Shown piece after piece: positions 34,395 through 42,940 of a stretch of 64,000 nt of DNA. Below the pieces are notes generated by a model. It saw only the letters and a program-made list of their open reading frames with translations, had not been told where the DNA came from and ran no database searches. Every line of letters begins with the position of its first letter. The first letter of the stretch is position 1. The DNA is taken from assembly GCA_903837135.1 (NCBI GenBank), contig CAILTK010000038.1, positions 32,190 through 96,189 on the forward strand, given 5' to 3'. The position numbers and the translations under genes are program-made. The DNA comes from an uncultured Caulobacterales bacterium. Lineage in GTDB: Bacteria; Pseudomonadota; Alphaproteobacteria; Caulobacterales; Caulobacteraceae.

Positions 34395-36875
34395 ATGACA
34401 AGGTTTGGCCGGCTGACGACGTCGGCGTTGGGGCTCGCGCTTCTCGCCCAGGCGCCCGCCGCCTTCGCCGTGGCGGCGCCCGCCGCGCCCGCCTACCATC
34501 AGCCTCCGGCGCCGATCGCGGCCATGCTCGACGCGCCGCCGACACCGAGCGTGCTGCCGAGCCGCGGCGGCAAATCCCTGGCGGTGTTCGGCCGCGAGAC
34601 CCTGCCGTCGGTCGCCGCCCTCGCCCGGCCGATCCTGCGCCTCGGCGGTTACCGCATCGATCCGCGCACCAATGGTCCGGCCGAGATCCGCATGAACTGG
34701 CTGACCTCGCTGGCCTTCGAGGACGTGGCCACCGGCAAGTCCGCGCCGGTCGCCCTGCCCGCGGGCGCGCGCTTCGCCCAGCCCCAGTGGTCGCCGGACG
34801 GCAAAAAACTCGCCTTCGTGGTGCGCCAGGCGAACGGCCTCGAGCTCTGGGTGGCCGGCCCCGGCCTGCCGGCGAAGAAGCTGACCGGCCCGGTCGTCAA
34901 CGCCGCCTTCGGCCTCGGCGACGCCTACACCTGGACGCCCGACAGCAGCGGCCTGCTGCTCGCCCGCAAGCTGGCGACGCGCGGGGCGCCGCCGCCCGAG
35001 CCGACCATTCCGGTCGGGCCGACGGTGCAGGAGAGCGCCGGCAAGGCCGCGGCCATCCGCACCTACGAGGACTTGCTGGCCAACCCGCACGATGAAGCGC
35101 TGTTCGACTACTATTTCACCAGCCAGCTCGAATACGTCTCGCTGGCCAGCCCTGTGGCGCGCCCGGTCGGCGCGCCCGGCCTGTTCATCGAATTCCACCT
35201 GTCGCCCGATGGAAAGTACATCGCCTTCGAGCGGCTGAAGCGGCCGTTCAGCTATGTCGTCCCGGCCGACCGCTTCCCCGCGGAACTGGCGGTGTGGACC
35301 GCGGACGGCAGGCCGGTGAAGACCATCGCCGACCGGCCGCTGACCGATAGCCTGCCCACCGCCTTCGACGCCGTCACGCCCTTCCCGCGCGAGGCCGAGT
35401 GGCGGGCCGACGCGCCGTCGACCCTGGTCTGGGCCGTGGCCCAGGACGGGGGCGACACCGACCGCAAGGTCGAGGTCCACGACCGGCTGATGATGCAGGC
35501 GGCGCCCTTCAGCGGCGCGCCCACGGTCCTGGCCGATCTCAGGGACCGGTTCTCGCAGGTTATGTGGGGCAAGGCCGACACGGCTCTCGTCTTCACCCGC
35601 CACATCAAGACCCGGCGGGAGACGCGGATCCTGGTCGACCCTTCCGGCCACGCTGCGCCGCGCGTGCTGGTCGAGCGCAACTATCAGGACCAGTATCACA
35701 ACCCCGGCCTGCCGATCCTGGCCCCGGGACCGCTCGGCCGTCCGACCCTTCAGTTCACACCGGACGGATCGGTGCTGATGACCGGGGAGGGCGCCTCCCG
35801 CGACGGCGAGCATCCCTTCCTGGCGGCTTACGACCTCAAATCCGGCCAGTCCAAGCTCCTGTGGCAGGCCAGGGATCCCAACTACGAGCGGGTGGTTTCG
35901 GTGCTCGACCCCGAGCACGTGCTGACCCGCCGCGAGAGCCGCCAGGATCCGCCGAACTATTTCGTTCGTACTCTGAACGGAGGCGAGCCGCGCGCCCTGA
36001 CCCGCTTCCCCGATCCGGAGCCCCAGTTCGCCGGCGTGCAGAAGCAGTTGATCACGTACACCCGCGCGGACGGCGTGCCGCTGTCCGGCGTGCTCTACCT
36101 GCCGGCCGGCTACGACAAGGCCCGCGACGGTCCGCTGCCGCTCTTGATGTGGGCCTACCCGGCAGAATTCACGGACGCCGCCGTCGCCGGCCAGGTGGTC
36201 GATACCTCGAAAACCCGCTTCTACCGGCCGCAGGGGATCAACGCGGTGTTCCTGGTCACCCAGGGCTACGCCGTGCTCGACGGGCCGAGCTTCCCGATCA
36301 TCGGCGAGAAGGGGACCGAGCCCAACGACACCTACATCGAGCAGCTTTCCGCCGACGCCAAGGCCGCGGTGGACGCCGTGGTCGCGCTGGGCGTGACAGA
36401 CAAGGACCATATCGCCGTCGGCGGCCACAGCTACGGCGCCTTCATGACCGCCAACCTGTTGGCCCGCACCGACCTGTTCCGGGCCGGTATCGCCCGCTCG
36501 GGCGCCTATAACCGCACCCTGACGCCGTTCGGCTTCCAGGCCGAGCAGCGCACCTACTGGCAGGCCAAGTCGACCTACGACGCCATGAGCCCGTTCAACT
36601 ATGCGCCGAATATCAAGGCCCCGATCCTCCTGATCCACGGCGAGGCCGACGACAACTCCGGCACCTTCCCGATCCAGTCCGAGCGCTTCTACGCGGCGCT
36701 CAAGGGCGCGGGCGCCACGGTGCGCTACGTCACCCTGCCCAACGAACCGCACGGCTACCGTGGCCGCGAGTCCACCGGCCACGTGCTGTGGGAAATGACC
36801 GACTGGCTCGATCGCTACGTGAAGCACGCGCCGCCGAGAACGGCGCCGGCCCCGGACGCGAAGGCGGCGAAGTAG
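34395..36875 (+). CDS. Exported S9-family (prolyl-oligopeptidase-type) serine peptidase
   Basis: It has 826 residues with a signal peptide (ending AFA-VAAPA). The N-terminal part is a beta-propeller with repeated WSPDGKKLAFVV-like blades. The C-terminal alpha/beta-hydrolase domain (about residues 570-805) contains GHSYGAFMTA (Ser nucleophile), GEADDNSG (Asp) and NEPHGYRG (His), the order Ser-Asp-His of the family. The size and the PDGVPLSGVLYLPAGYD-type entry strand resemble glutamyl endopeptidase or acylaminoacyl peptidase relatives. It is periplasmic. GAGGGGAAA precedes the ATG. Confidence 0.93.
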   Translation: MTRFGRLTTSALGLALLAQAPAAFAVAAPAAPAYHQPPAPIAAMLDAPPTPSVLPSRGGKSLAVFGRETLPSVAALARPILRLGGYRIDPRTNGPAEIRMNWLTSLAFEDVATGKSAPVALPAGARFAQPQWSPDGKKLAFVVRQANGLELWVAGPGLPAKKLTGPVVNAAFGLGDAYTWTPDSSGLLLARKLATRGAPPPEPTIPVGPTVQESAGKAAAIRTYEDLLANPHDEALFDYYFTSQLEYVSLASPVARPVGAPGLFIEFHLSPDGKYIAFERLKRPFSYVVPADRFPAELAVWTADGRPVKTIADRPLTDSLPTAFDAVTPFPREAEWRADAPSTLVWAVAQDGGDTDRKVEVHDRLMMQAAPFSGAPTVLADLRDRFSQVMWGKADTALVFTRHIKTRRETRILVDPSGHAAPRVLVERNYQDQYHNPGLPILAPGPLGRPTLQFTPDGSVLMTGEGASRDGEHPFLAAYDLKSGQSKLLWQARDPNYERVVSVLDPEHVLTRRESRQDPPNYFVRTLNGGEPRALTRFPDPEPQFAGVQKQLITYTRADGVPLSGVLYLPAGYDKARDGPLPLLMWAYPAEFTDAAVAGQVVDTSKTRFYRPQGINAVFLVTQGYAVLDGPSFPIIGEKGTEPNDTYIEQLSADAKAAVDAVVALGVTDKDHIAVGGHSYGAFMTANLLARTDLFRAGIARSGAYNRTLTPFGFQAEQRTYWQAKSTYDAMSPFNYAPNIKAPILLIHGEADDNSGTFPIQSERFYAALKGAGATVRYVTLPNEPHGYRGRESTGHVLWEMTDWLDRYVKHAPPRTAPAPDAKAAK

Positions 36876-37056
36876 GCGGGAAGACCCCCGCCTGTCCGCG
36901 CCCGAAGACGATCGGCGAGATTCGGTTGTCTCCGTCCGGTAGAATCTGCCGGGGGCGCCTCATCTTCGCTGACCCTCTCAACGGTTCCAACGCGCTATGC
37001 CCATGGGCCGCGCGCACGATTCTTGCATCGTCCCCGGCGGACCAGGGAGACGGGGC

Positions 37057-37386
37057 ATGTCCATTTCGGGGATTGGCGGCGGGACACCCTATGCGCCGAC
37101 GGCGGCCAGCGCACCGTCGAGTGCGCCGTCGGCGGGATTCGGCGCGTCCGTTCCGGACCCGACCACCGATCCGGTGGACTGGCTGATGGACTACAGTCGG
37201 ATGACGCCCGCCCAGCAGATGCAGTCCAGCATGCTGCACAGCCTCGGTCTCACGCAGCAGCAGTACGACGCGCTCAGCCCGGCCGACAAGGCCAAGGTGG
37301 ATCAGAAGATCCAGCAGATGATCAAACAGGACGTCGAACAGCAGGCCGAAAAGAAGAGCGGCATGCTCGTGGATGTGAAAGCTTAG
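37057..37386 (+). CDS. Small hypothetical protein
   Basis: It has 109 residues: a Gly/Ala/Ser/Pro-rich N-terminal 40 residues, then a helical part (MTPAQQMQSSMLHSLGLTQQ, DALSPADKAKVDQKIQQMIK). Not recognised. The ATG at 37057 is chosen over 36997 because GGAGACGGGG precedes it; the longer start is in poorly coding sequence. There is no signal peptide. It stands alone. Confidence 0.75.
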   Translation: MSISGIGGGTPYAPTAASAPSSAPSAGFGASVPDPTTDPVDWLMDYSRMTPAQQMQSSMLHSLGLTQQQYDALSPADKAKVDQKIQQMIKQDVEQQAEKKSGMLVDVKA

Positions 37387-37431
37387 TCCGGAGCCCGAGC
37401 GGCCTGGTCGCGTCCTCGCGCCGGGCGCGGC

Positions 37432-38832
37432 TCAGGGCAGCCGGGCAGCCTTCGTGTTGGCCCCCGCCTGGTGCAGCACGGCGTCGGTGACGGCGCCGTC
37501 GGGACCGGTCTCGAACGTCAGTTGGGCGTCCACCACCTTGAGGAAGAAGTCCTTCGGGCCTTCGGGGAAGAGTTCGTAGGCGGACTGTCCGGTCAGCTGC
37601 ACGAACAGGTGGTCCCCGCCGCGGGTGATCACCAAGTCCGCCTGCGGCGACAGCTGGTATCTGCCGACGAAGGGTTGCAGGGCGTCGGCGTCGAGGTGGA
37701 TGGCGTGGCGCACTTTCGGCTGCGGCGCCAGCGGGCTTCCGGTCAGCAGGTGAAAACCGATATCGTCCCCGCCGCTCGCCGTCGCGGCGTTGGTCAGGAC
37801 GACCACGCCGAAGCGCGAGGTGGGATCGAAGCCCATGAAGGTGCGAAAGCCGCCGGTGCCGCCGTTGTGCCAGACCACCTCGCCGGTCGCGGTCTTGCGC
37901 ACGTGCCAGGCCAGGGAGATCTCGGTGTCCGGGATTGGCGTCGGCCGTCGCGGCCGCCATTGCTCGCGCAGGGCCGTCGACAGCGGACTGGGCGTCAACG
38001 CGAGTTCGGCGGTGAGGAAGGTCAGCAGATCGTTGGCGTCCGAACGAAGCGCGCCGGCGCCGGCGAGCGCCGGGATATCCCAGTTGGGCACGGGGGCGAG
38101 CCCGCCGTTGTGGCCGATCGCCATCCGCGCCGCCAGCGCCGGCGAGAGGGTGACGGTCGTGCTGTCCATATGCAGGGGCGCAAGGACGTCCCGCCGGACC
38201 AGGGCCTCGTATCCGAGCCCAGCCCGGCGGCTCAGCGCATCGCCCAGGAGGCCCGCGCCCAGGTTGGAGTAATCGTACCTGGAGCCGATGTCGCGCGTCA
38301 GCGCGTAGCCGCTCAGGAACTGGTAGAGCTGGTCCTCCGTATAGTCAGCATACGGATTGTCTAGGTTCGCCGGCTTCAGGTTGGCCGGCAGCCGCGGCAG
38401 GCCCGAGGTGTGTGTGGCGAGGTCGATCAGGGTGATCTGTTTGCCGTTGCGCTCGGGGACGTGCACGCCGGCCGGAAGGTATCTGACCACCGGATCGTCG
38501 AGCTGAACCTCGCCCTTCAGGACCGCGTCCTCGAGCAGGAGGGAGGTGAACACCTTGGTCATCGAGCCGATCTCGAACAGGGTGTCGCCATCGAGCGATC
38601 GTTTGTCGCCCTGGTTCCGCGCGCCATAGGCGATGATCCGCCGGCCGCGCCCGTCGATCACCCCGACGACGATGCCGACACCCTGCTGGTCGACATCGAT
38701 CCGCTTGACCAGCATGTCGTGAATCGCCGCGTCGGTCGGGGGCGTCCAGGATAGGGTTTCGGCCGGGGCCGGCCCGGAAAGCCCTGTCGCGACGACAGCG
38801 GCCAGCGCCGCGAATGCCCGGAACGTCCTCAT
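37432..38832 (-). CDS. Exported serine hydrolase (class C beta-lactamase/AmpH family)
   Basis: It has 466 residues with a signal peptide (ending PAPA-ETL). Active-site motifs are SMTK (GSMTKVFTS, about residue 90), YSN (YDYSNLG) and HNGG (VWHNGGTGG), the SxxK / YxN / HxG pattern. A C-terminal beta domain of about 100 residues (from QPFVGRYQLSPQADL) is of the DUF3471 type. It is likely a D,D-peptidase or esterase in the periplasm rather than a true resistance enzyme. The same tail type occurs on the P1 peptidase at 23656. Confidence 0.92.
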   Translation of the reverse strand: MRTFRAFAALAAVVATGLSGPAPAETLSWTPPTDAAIHDMLVKRIDVDQQGVGIVVGVIDGRGRRIIAYGARNQGDKRSLDGDTLFEIGSMTKVFTSLLLEDAVLKGEVQLDDPVVRYLPAGVHVPERNGKQITLIDLATHTSGLPRLPANLKPANLDNPYADYTEDQLYQFLSGYALTRDIGSRYDYSNLGAGLLGDALSRRAGLGYEALVRRDVLAPLHMDSTTVTLSPALAARMAIGHNGGLAPVPNWDIPALAGAGALRSDANDLLTFLTAELALTPSPLSTALREQWRPRRPTPIPDTEISLAWHVRKTATGEVVWHNGGTGGFRTFMGFDPTSRFGVVVLTNAATASGGDDIGFHLLTGSPLAPQPKVRHAIHLDADALQPFVGRYQLSPQADLVITRGGDHLFVQLTGQSAYELFPEGPKDFFLKVVDAQLTFETGPDGAVTDAVLHQAGANTKAARLP

Positions 38833-38949
38833 GTGGCCCACCTTCGGTTCAGCCCAAGGTAGCGGGCCGGCCGGTGCGGTCCAATGTCAAGATCGACCAA
38901 ACTATCGCCTCGCGCGTTCACTGTCGCCGGTTTTGGAGTAAACGGCCCC

Positions 38950-39825
38950 ATGCCCAGCCTCACCGCCATCGCCTCCGACCAGCTCAGCGCCGAGATCAAC
39001 GCCATGGGCGCCGAGCTTTACGCCCTGCGCGACGCCGAAGGGCAGGACCTGCAGTGGGACGGGGATTCAGCTTTCTGGACCGGGCGCGCGCCGATCCTGT
39101 TTCCCATCGTCGGCATGCTGGAAGGCGGGCGCTACCGCCTGGACGGCCGGACCTACGCAATGCCGAAGCACGGCTTCGCGCGCCGCAAGCCGTTCACGGT
39201 GATCGACGCCGATTCCGCCAGCGCGGTCTTTCGCCTGGTCGCCGACGCCGAGACGCTGGCGATCTATCCTTTCGCGTTCGAACTCGACCTTCGCTTCGCC
39301 ATCGCCGGCGCCAGGCTCGACATCACCGCCACGGTGCGCAATCGGGGCGAGACGCCCATGCCCGCCAGTTTCGGCTTCCACCCGGCCCTGCGCTGGCCCC
39401 TGCCGTACGGGCGGCCGCGCGACGCGCACCGGATCCTGTTCCCTGAGGACGAGCCGGCGCCGATCCGCCGCATCACCGGCGAGGGCGTGGTCAAGCCCGA
39501 GAGCTTCCCGACTCCGGTGAGGGGCCGCGACCTCGTCCTTCGCGACGACCTGTTCGTCGACGACGCGGTGATCTTCGACCGGCTGCAAGGCCAGACGCTG
39601 CGCTACGGCGCGCCGGACGGACCTCAACTCGAGGTGAGCTTCCCGAACACCCCCTACCTCGGGGTCTGGACCAAGCCCGGCGCCCCCTACATCTGCATCG
39701 AGCCCTGGCATGGGATCGCCGACCCCGCCGGCTACGACGGCGATTTCCGCCAAAAGCCCGGGGTGTTCGAGGTGGCGCCCGGTGCAGAGGCGAAGATCGG
39801 CATGTCGATCGCGGTGGTGGGTTGA
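38950..39825 (+). CDS. Aldose 1-epimerase-like (galactose mutarotase fold) enzyme
   Basis: It has 291 residues. The DUF4432/aldose-epimerase-like beta-sandwich is indicated by GAELYALRDAEGQDLQWDGD, FWTGRAPILFPIVGML, YAMPKHGFARRKPF (catalytic His) and ASFGFHPALRWPLP. It probably interconverts alpha and beta anomers of a hexose or hexose-6-phosphate. ATG at 38950 is preceded by GGAG at a long spacing. It converges with the GH130-like gene (7-base gap). Confidence 0.9.
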   Translation: MPSLTAIASDQLSAEINAMGAELYALRDAEGQDLQWDGDSAFWTGRAPILFPIVGMLEGGRYRLDGRTYAMPKHGFARRKPFTVIDADSASAVFRLVADAETLAIYPFAFELDLRFAIAGARLDITATVRNRGETPMPASFGFHPALRWPLPYGRPRDAHRILFPEDEPAPIRRITGEGVVKPESFPTPVRGRDLVLRDDLFVDDAVIFDRLQGQTLRYGAPDGPQLEVSFPNTPYLGVWTKPGAPYICIEPWHGIADPAGYDGDFRQKPGVFEVAPGAEAKIGMSIAVVG

Positions 39826-39832
39826 ACGGGCG

Positions 39833-40735
39833 TTACTTCGCCCCGCATTGCTTGATCTGCGAGCGGTAGAGCACCTTGTCGCCGAGCGAATAGTACAGGA
39901 ACACCTTGCCGTGGCGCTCGATCACCGACGCGGCGAAGGCGATATCGATGCCGGTGCGCTCCGACGGCGGGGGAGGGGTGATCAGGGGCTCGACGCAGCG
40001 GTCGACCACCCTCGTGCAGTCGCGGTTGAACGCCACCCAGCCGATCCGCCAGCGGGCGTCCTCGGTGGCGCCGTTGTAGAACATCACCGGCATGTCGGGA
40101 TCGCGGGTGAGAAGAGGTCCGGTGGAGAGGTGCCACTTGTCCCAGTTGTCCTCTCGCGGCAGCACCGGCTCGGGCTGCTCGGTCCACGGCCCGGCCACCC
40201 CGTCGCCGAGCGCCAGGCCGATCGCCGAGGCGCCGTTCCTCGCGTATTCGTAGAACAGCCGCCAGCGGTCGTCGGCGGTCCGCTCCACCGTAGCCTCCTT
40301 GGTGTTGCGCTCGGTCTTGGACGACGCGAGGGCGATGCCGCGCTTATGTAGCTGGCGCGGATGCGGGCCGTCGGCGTAGAGGAGCTGGCCGGACGAGCGG
40401 TCGGCGGCGACGCCGGTGTAATAGATCACATAGCGGTCGCCGATCAGCACCACGGTCGGATCCTCGCAGCCGCCGGCGTCGATCGCATCAGGTCCCGGTG
40501 CGATCACTGGATGCTCGTCCATGCGGAAGGTGATTCCGTCCGTGCTTTCGCCGAAGAAGATCGCCCCGGTCACGGTGGCTTCGGGATCGGTCGGCACGGC
40601 CCGCAGCATGAGACCGAGCTCTCCGCCCGGCTGCGCCCACACATAGGGGCTCATCAGGTCATGGTCCTTCAGGGCTTCCGACCGCTGAATCACCAGGGCC
40701 TCGCGCGCCTCGACGTTGAAGTCGATATTGGGCAT
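39833..40735 (-). CDS. GH130-like glycoside phosphorylase/hydrolase
   Basis: It has 300 residues and a five-blade beta-propeller pattern. Key features are LMSPYVWAQPGG near the start, DAGGCEDPTVVLIGDRYVIY (the Asp of GH130/GH43-type active sites), DKWHLSTGPLL and a late FAASVIERHGKVFLYYSLGD. GH130 enzymes act on beta-mannosides by phosphorolysis or hydrolysis. The sequence is shorter than classical mannosylglucose phosphorylases, so the activity is not certain. Three bases separate its start from the SDR stop, so they are co-transcribed. Confidence 0.85.
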   Translation of the reverse strand: MPNIDFNVEAREALVIQRSEALKDHDLMSPYVWAQPGGELGLMLRAVPTDPEATVTGAIFFGESTDGITFRMDEHPVIAPGPDAIDAGGCEDPTVVLIGDRYVIYYTGVAADRSSGQLLYADGPHPRQLHKRGIALASSKTERNTKEATVERTADDRWRLFYEYARNGASAIGLALGDGVAGPWTEQPEPVLPREDNWDKWHLSTGPLLTRDPDMPVMFYNGATEDARWRIGWVAFNRDCTRVVDRCVEPLITPPPPSERTGIDIAFAASVIERHGKVFLYYSLGDKVLYRSQIKQCGAK

Positions 40736-40738
40736 GCG

Positions 40739-41506
40739 TCAGGCCCCTTCGGCGAGCAGCAGCGACAGGCCGCCGTCGATGGTCAAGGTGGCGCCGGTAA
40801 TGTAGTCCGCCGCCGGCGACGCCAGATAGACGGCCAGGCTGGCCACCTCCTCGGGACGTCCCGCACGGCCCAGCGGTACGTCGGCCTCCAGGCTCTTGCG
40901 ATAGGCGGGATCGGCGACGGCGCGGGCGTTCATCGGCGTCAGGATCATGCCGGGGGCGATGGCGTTGACGGTGATGCCGAGGCTCGCGCACTCCAGCGCC
41001 ATGGTCTCGGTCAGGTTCTTCAGGCCGCCCTTGGCCGCACAATAGTCGGCGGCCCCGGCGCGCACGTCGTGAGCGTGGATCGAAGAGATGTTGATGATCC
41101 GGCCCGGACGCGCCGCCTTGCGCAGATCCTGCACCAGGCGCCGCGAAGTCAGGAACGGCCCGGTCAGGTCGCTGCCCAGAAGCCGCAGCCACTGGGCGGT
41201 GCTCATGTCGGCCACCGACACGCCAGACTGGTTCAGGCCCGCAGAATTGACCAGCACCGTCGGCAGGCCAAGCGCGGTGTTCACCTGGCTGAACGCGGCC
41301 TCCACCGCGGTCTCGTCGCTGACATCGGCCTGAACGGTAACCGAACGTCGGCCGGCGCCGGTCACAACCGCCGCCGTTTTGCCGGCGGCCTCGGCGTCTT
41401 TGAAGTAGAGCACCGCAACGTCGAAGCCTGCGGTCGCCAGCGCGGCCGCGCACGCAGCGCCGATGCCGGATTCAGCGCCGGTGACCAGCGCGATCTTGTC
41501 GTTCAT
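40739..41506 (-). CDS. Short-chain dehydrogenase (glucose 1-dehydrogenase/FabG-like)
   Basis: It has 255 residues. TGAESGIG (cofactor), NSAGL (NAG variant), NISSIHAHDVR with catalytic Ser, and YCAAKGG (Tyr-x-x-x-Lys) are all present, and it ends with TGATLTIDGGLSLLLAEGA. Close to glucose/gluconate/uronate dehydrogenases of sugar-catabolic loci. It is upstream of the GH130-like gene with a 3-base gap, so they likely act in the same sugar pathway. Confidence 0.92.
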   Translation of the reverse strand: MNDKIALVTGAESGIGAACAAALATAGFDVAVLYFKDAEAAGKTAAVVTGAGRRSVTVQADVSDETAVEAAFSQVNTALGLPTVLVNSAGLNQSGVSVADMSTAQWLRLLGSDLTGPFLTSRRLVQDLRKAARPGRIINISSIHAHDVRAGAADYCAAKGGLKNLTETMALECASLGITVNAIAPGMILTPMNARAVADPAYRKSLEADVPLGRAGRPEEVASLAVYLASPAADYITGATLTIDGGLSLLLAEGA

Positions 41507-41625
41507 GGGGTGGGGTCTCGAACCTTGCGCCGGGCTTGGCGTTTGAAAACGGGGTAGGCGGGCGCGTGTTCCGGCCGGAGGCGCGCGTGGGAACGGATTG
41601 ACGGTGGCGCCTGCGACAGCGACCT

Positions 41626-42306
41626 ATGGCGGGCATGAGCAAGCCCGATCCCGTCGTCCAGGTGCTGAAGGCCTCGGCGGTGTTCGGCGTGCTGTCGGAC
41701 GGCGCGCGTGAGCGGCTGGCGGCGGCGGGGTCTGCGCTGGCGTTGGAGGCCGGGGCGTTCCTGTGCCGGGCCGGCGACGCGGCCGACGCGGCCTATGTGG
41801 TGCTGAGCGGCGAGCTCGAGATCCGCACCTCGGCGCCCGACGGCCGCGAGCTCAGATTCACCGCCCTGACCGCGGGCGCCCTGGTCGGCGAGATGGCGGT
41901 GCTCGACGGCGGCCGCCGCTCGGCCGACATGGCCGCGTCGCGCCGCACCCAGCTGTGGCGGCTGCCGCGGGCGGCGCTGATGCGCACGCTCGAAGATGAG
42001 CCCCGCGCCGCCCTGGCGGTGATCGCCGAACTCAGCAAGCGTCTTCGCGCCCTGAACGAGGCCATGGAGCGGATCACGCGCCTCGACCTCGGCGGGCGGC
42101 TGGCGGTGCTGCTGCTCGGCGCCCGCAACGCGCACGGCGTGGTGGCCATGACCCAGACCGAGATCGCCCGCCGCCTCGGCTTCTCGCGCGAGAAGGTCAA
42201 CCGCAAGCTCAACGATTGGGCGCGCGAGGGCTGGGTCGACCTCGGCGCGGCGGGCGTGACCATCCGCGCGCCCGCGCCGCTCGAGGCGTTGACCCTGGGG
42301 GCGTGA
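41626..42306 (+). CDS. Crp/Fnr-family regulator (cAMP-binding type)
   Basis: It has 226 residues. The N-terminal cyclic-nucleotide domain contains LVGEMAVLDGG then RRSADM, matching the GE and RS residues of the cAMP phosphate-binding cassette. The C-terminal winged helix reads MTQTEIARRLGFSREKVNRK; the recognition residues R, E and R are in the same places as E. coli Crp (SRETVGR), so a TGTGA-N6-TCACA target is expected. Such a palindrome occurs 14 bases after the stop (42320-42337). No cysteine cluster is seen, so it is not an oxygen-sensing Fnr. A second ATG at 41635 is equally usable. Confidence 0.92.
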   Translation: MAGMSKPDPVVQVLKASAVFGVLSDGARERLAAAGSALALEAGAFLCRAGDAADAAYVVLSGELEIRTSAPDGRELRFTALTAGALVGEMAVLDGGRRSADMAASRRTQLWRLPRAALMRTLEDEPRAALAVIAELSKRLRALNEAMERITRLDLGGRLAVLLLGARNAHGVVAMTQTEIARRLGFSREKVNRKLNDWAREGWVDLGAAGVTIRAPAPLEALTLGA

Positions 42307-42319
42307 GCGGCGTTGCGCC

Positions 42320-42337
42320 CTGTGACCGCGGTCACAG
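42320..42337. promoter_or_regulatory. Perfect Crp-type palindrome
   Basis: CTGTGACCGCGGTCACAG is a perfect 18-base palindrome containing TGTGA-N6-TCACA, the consensus for Crp-family proteins. It begins 14 bases after the stop of a Crp-family gene and ends 73 bases before the urcA-like start, so it probably controls that gene. Direct observation plus family knowledge. Confidence 0.75.
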
Positions 42338-42410
42338 CAGTCAGGGAGGCCCCGCCGTATCCAGGGATTGTCGCCGCCCGGGCGATCCTCTTTCCCTTGG
42401 AGCTACCGTC

Positions 42411-42785
42411 ATGAACCGTTTCGTCACCCTCGCCGCCGCCGCCGCCGGCCTCACCCTCCTCGCCGGCGCCGCCTCGGCGCAGGACGTCCCCGTCAGCACC
42501 AACGTGACCAACGATCCCGCCATCGTCACCCGCCACACCACGGTCGATCTCGCCGGCGTCGACGTGATGAGCGGCGGCGGCGCCCGCATCGCCCTCGACC
42601 GCATCGACCGCGCGGCGACCGCGGTGTGCGGCGGCGCGCCGAAGGCCGACGCCTGGGCTGACGAAGTGGCGTCCTTCAGCGCGTGCCACAGCGAGGCGGT
42701 CAACAACGCGGTGCGCGACGTCCAGGGGTCGGTTCTGACCGCTCTCATGAAGGGTAAGGGCCCGACCCTGATGGCGCGCAACTGA
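42411..42785 (+). CDS. UrcA-family secreted protein
   Basis: It has 124 residues, with a signal peptide ending AASA-QDV. The mature part matches UrcA: VDLAGVDVMSGGGARIALDR then IDRAATAVCGG and a second Cys in FSACHSEAV. The family is common in Caulobacter and Sphingomonas and of unknown function. GGAG lies upstream of the ATG. A Crp-type palindrome precedes it and a strong terminator follows, so it is a single-gene unit. Confidence 0.85.
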   Translation: MNRFVTLAAAAAGLTLLAGAASAQDVPVSTNVTNDPAIVTRHTTVDLAGVDVMSGGGARIALDRIDRAATAVCGGAPKADAWADEVASFSACHSEAVNNAVRDVQGSVLTALMKGKGPTLMARN

Positions 42786-42840
42786 GCCGGATCCACGACG
42801 CGCGAGCGCGCCGCGGCGGCGGCGCGCATCCCTCCTTCTG

Positions 42841-42866
42841 AAGAGCGGCCGTGCGCGGCCGCTCTT
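42841..42866 (+). terminator. Intrinsic terminator after urcA-like gene
   Basis: AAGAGCGGCCG-TGCG-CGGCCGCTCTT is a perfect 11-base stem with a 4-base loop, ending in TTT. It is the strongest terminator-like structure in the window, 56 bases after the UrcA stop. Confidence 0.8.
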
Positions 42867-42940
42867 TGCGTTTCGCCGTTCGCCGTCGCGGAGGTGCGGA
42901 GGGCTCGACGCCGGCCTCCGAAATCGGTGATGCTGACCGG

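Noticed and set aside
34272..36827. 851-codon minus-strand open frame across the S9 peptidase
   Set aside because: Antisense shadow; the plus strand has the signal peptide, propeller and Ser-Asp-His triad.
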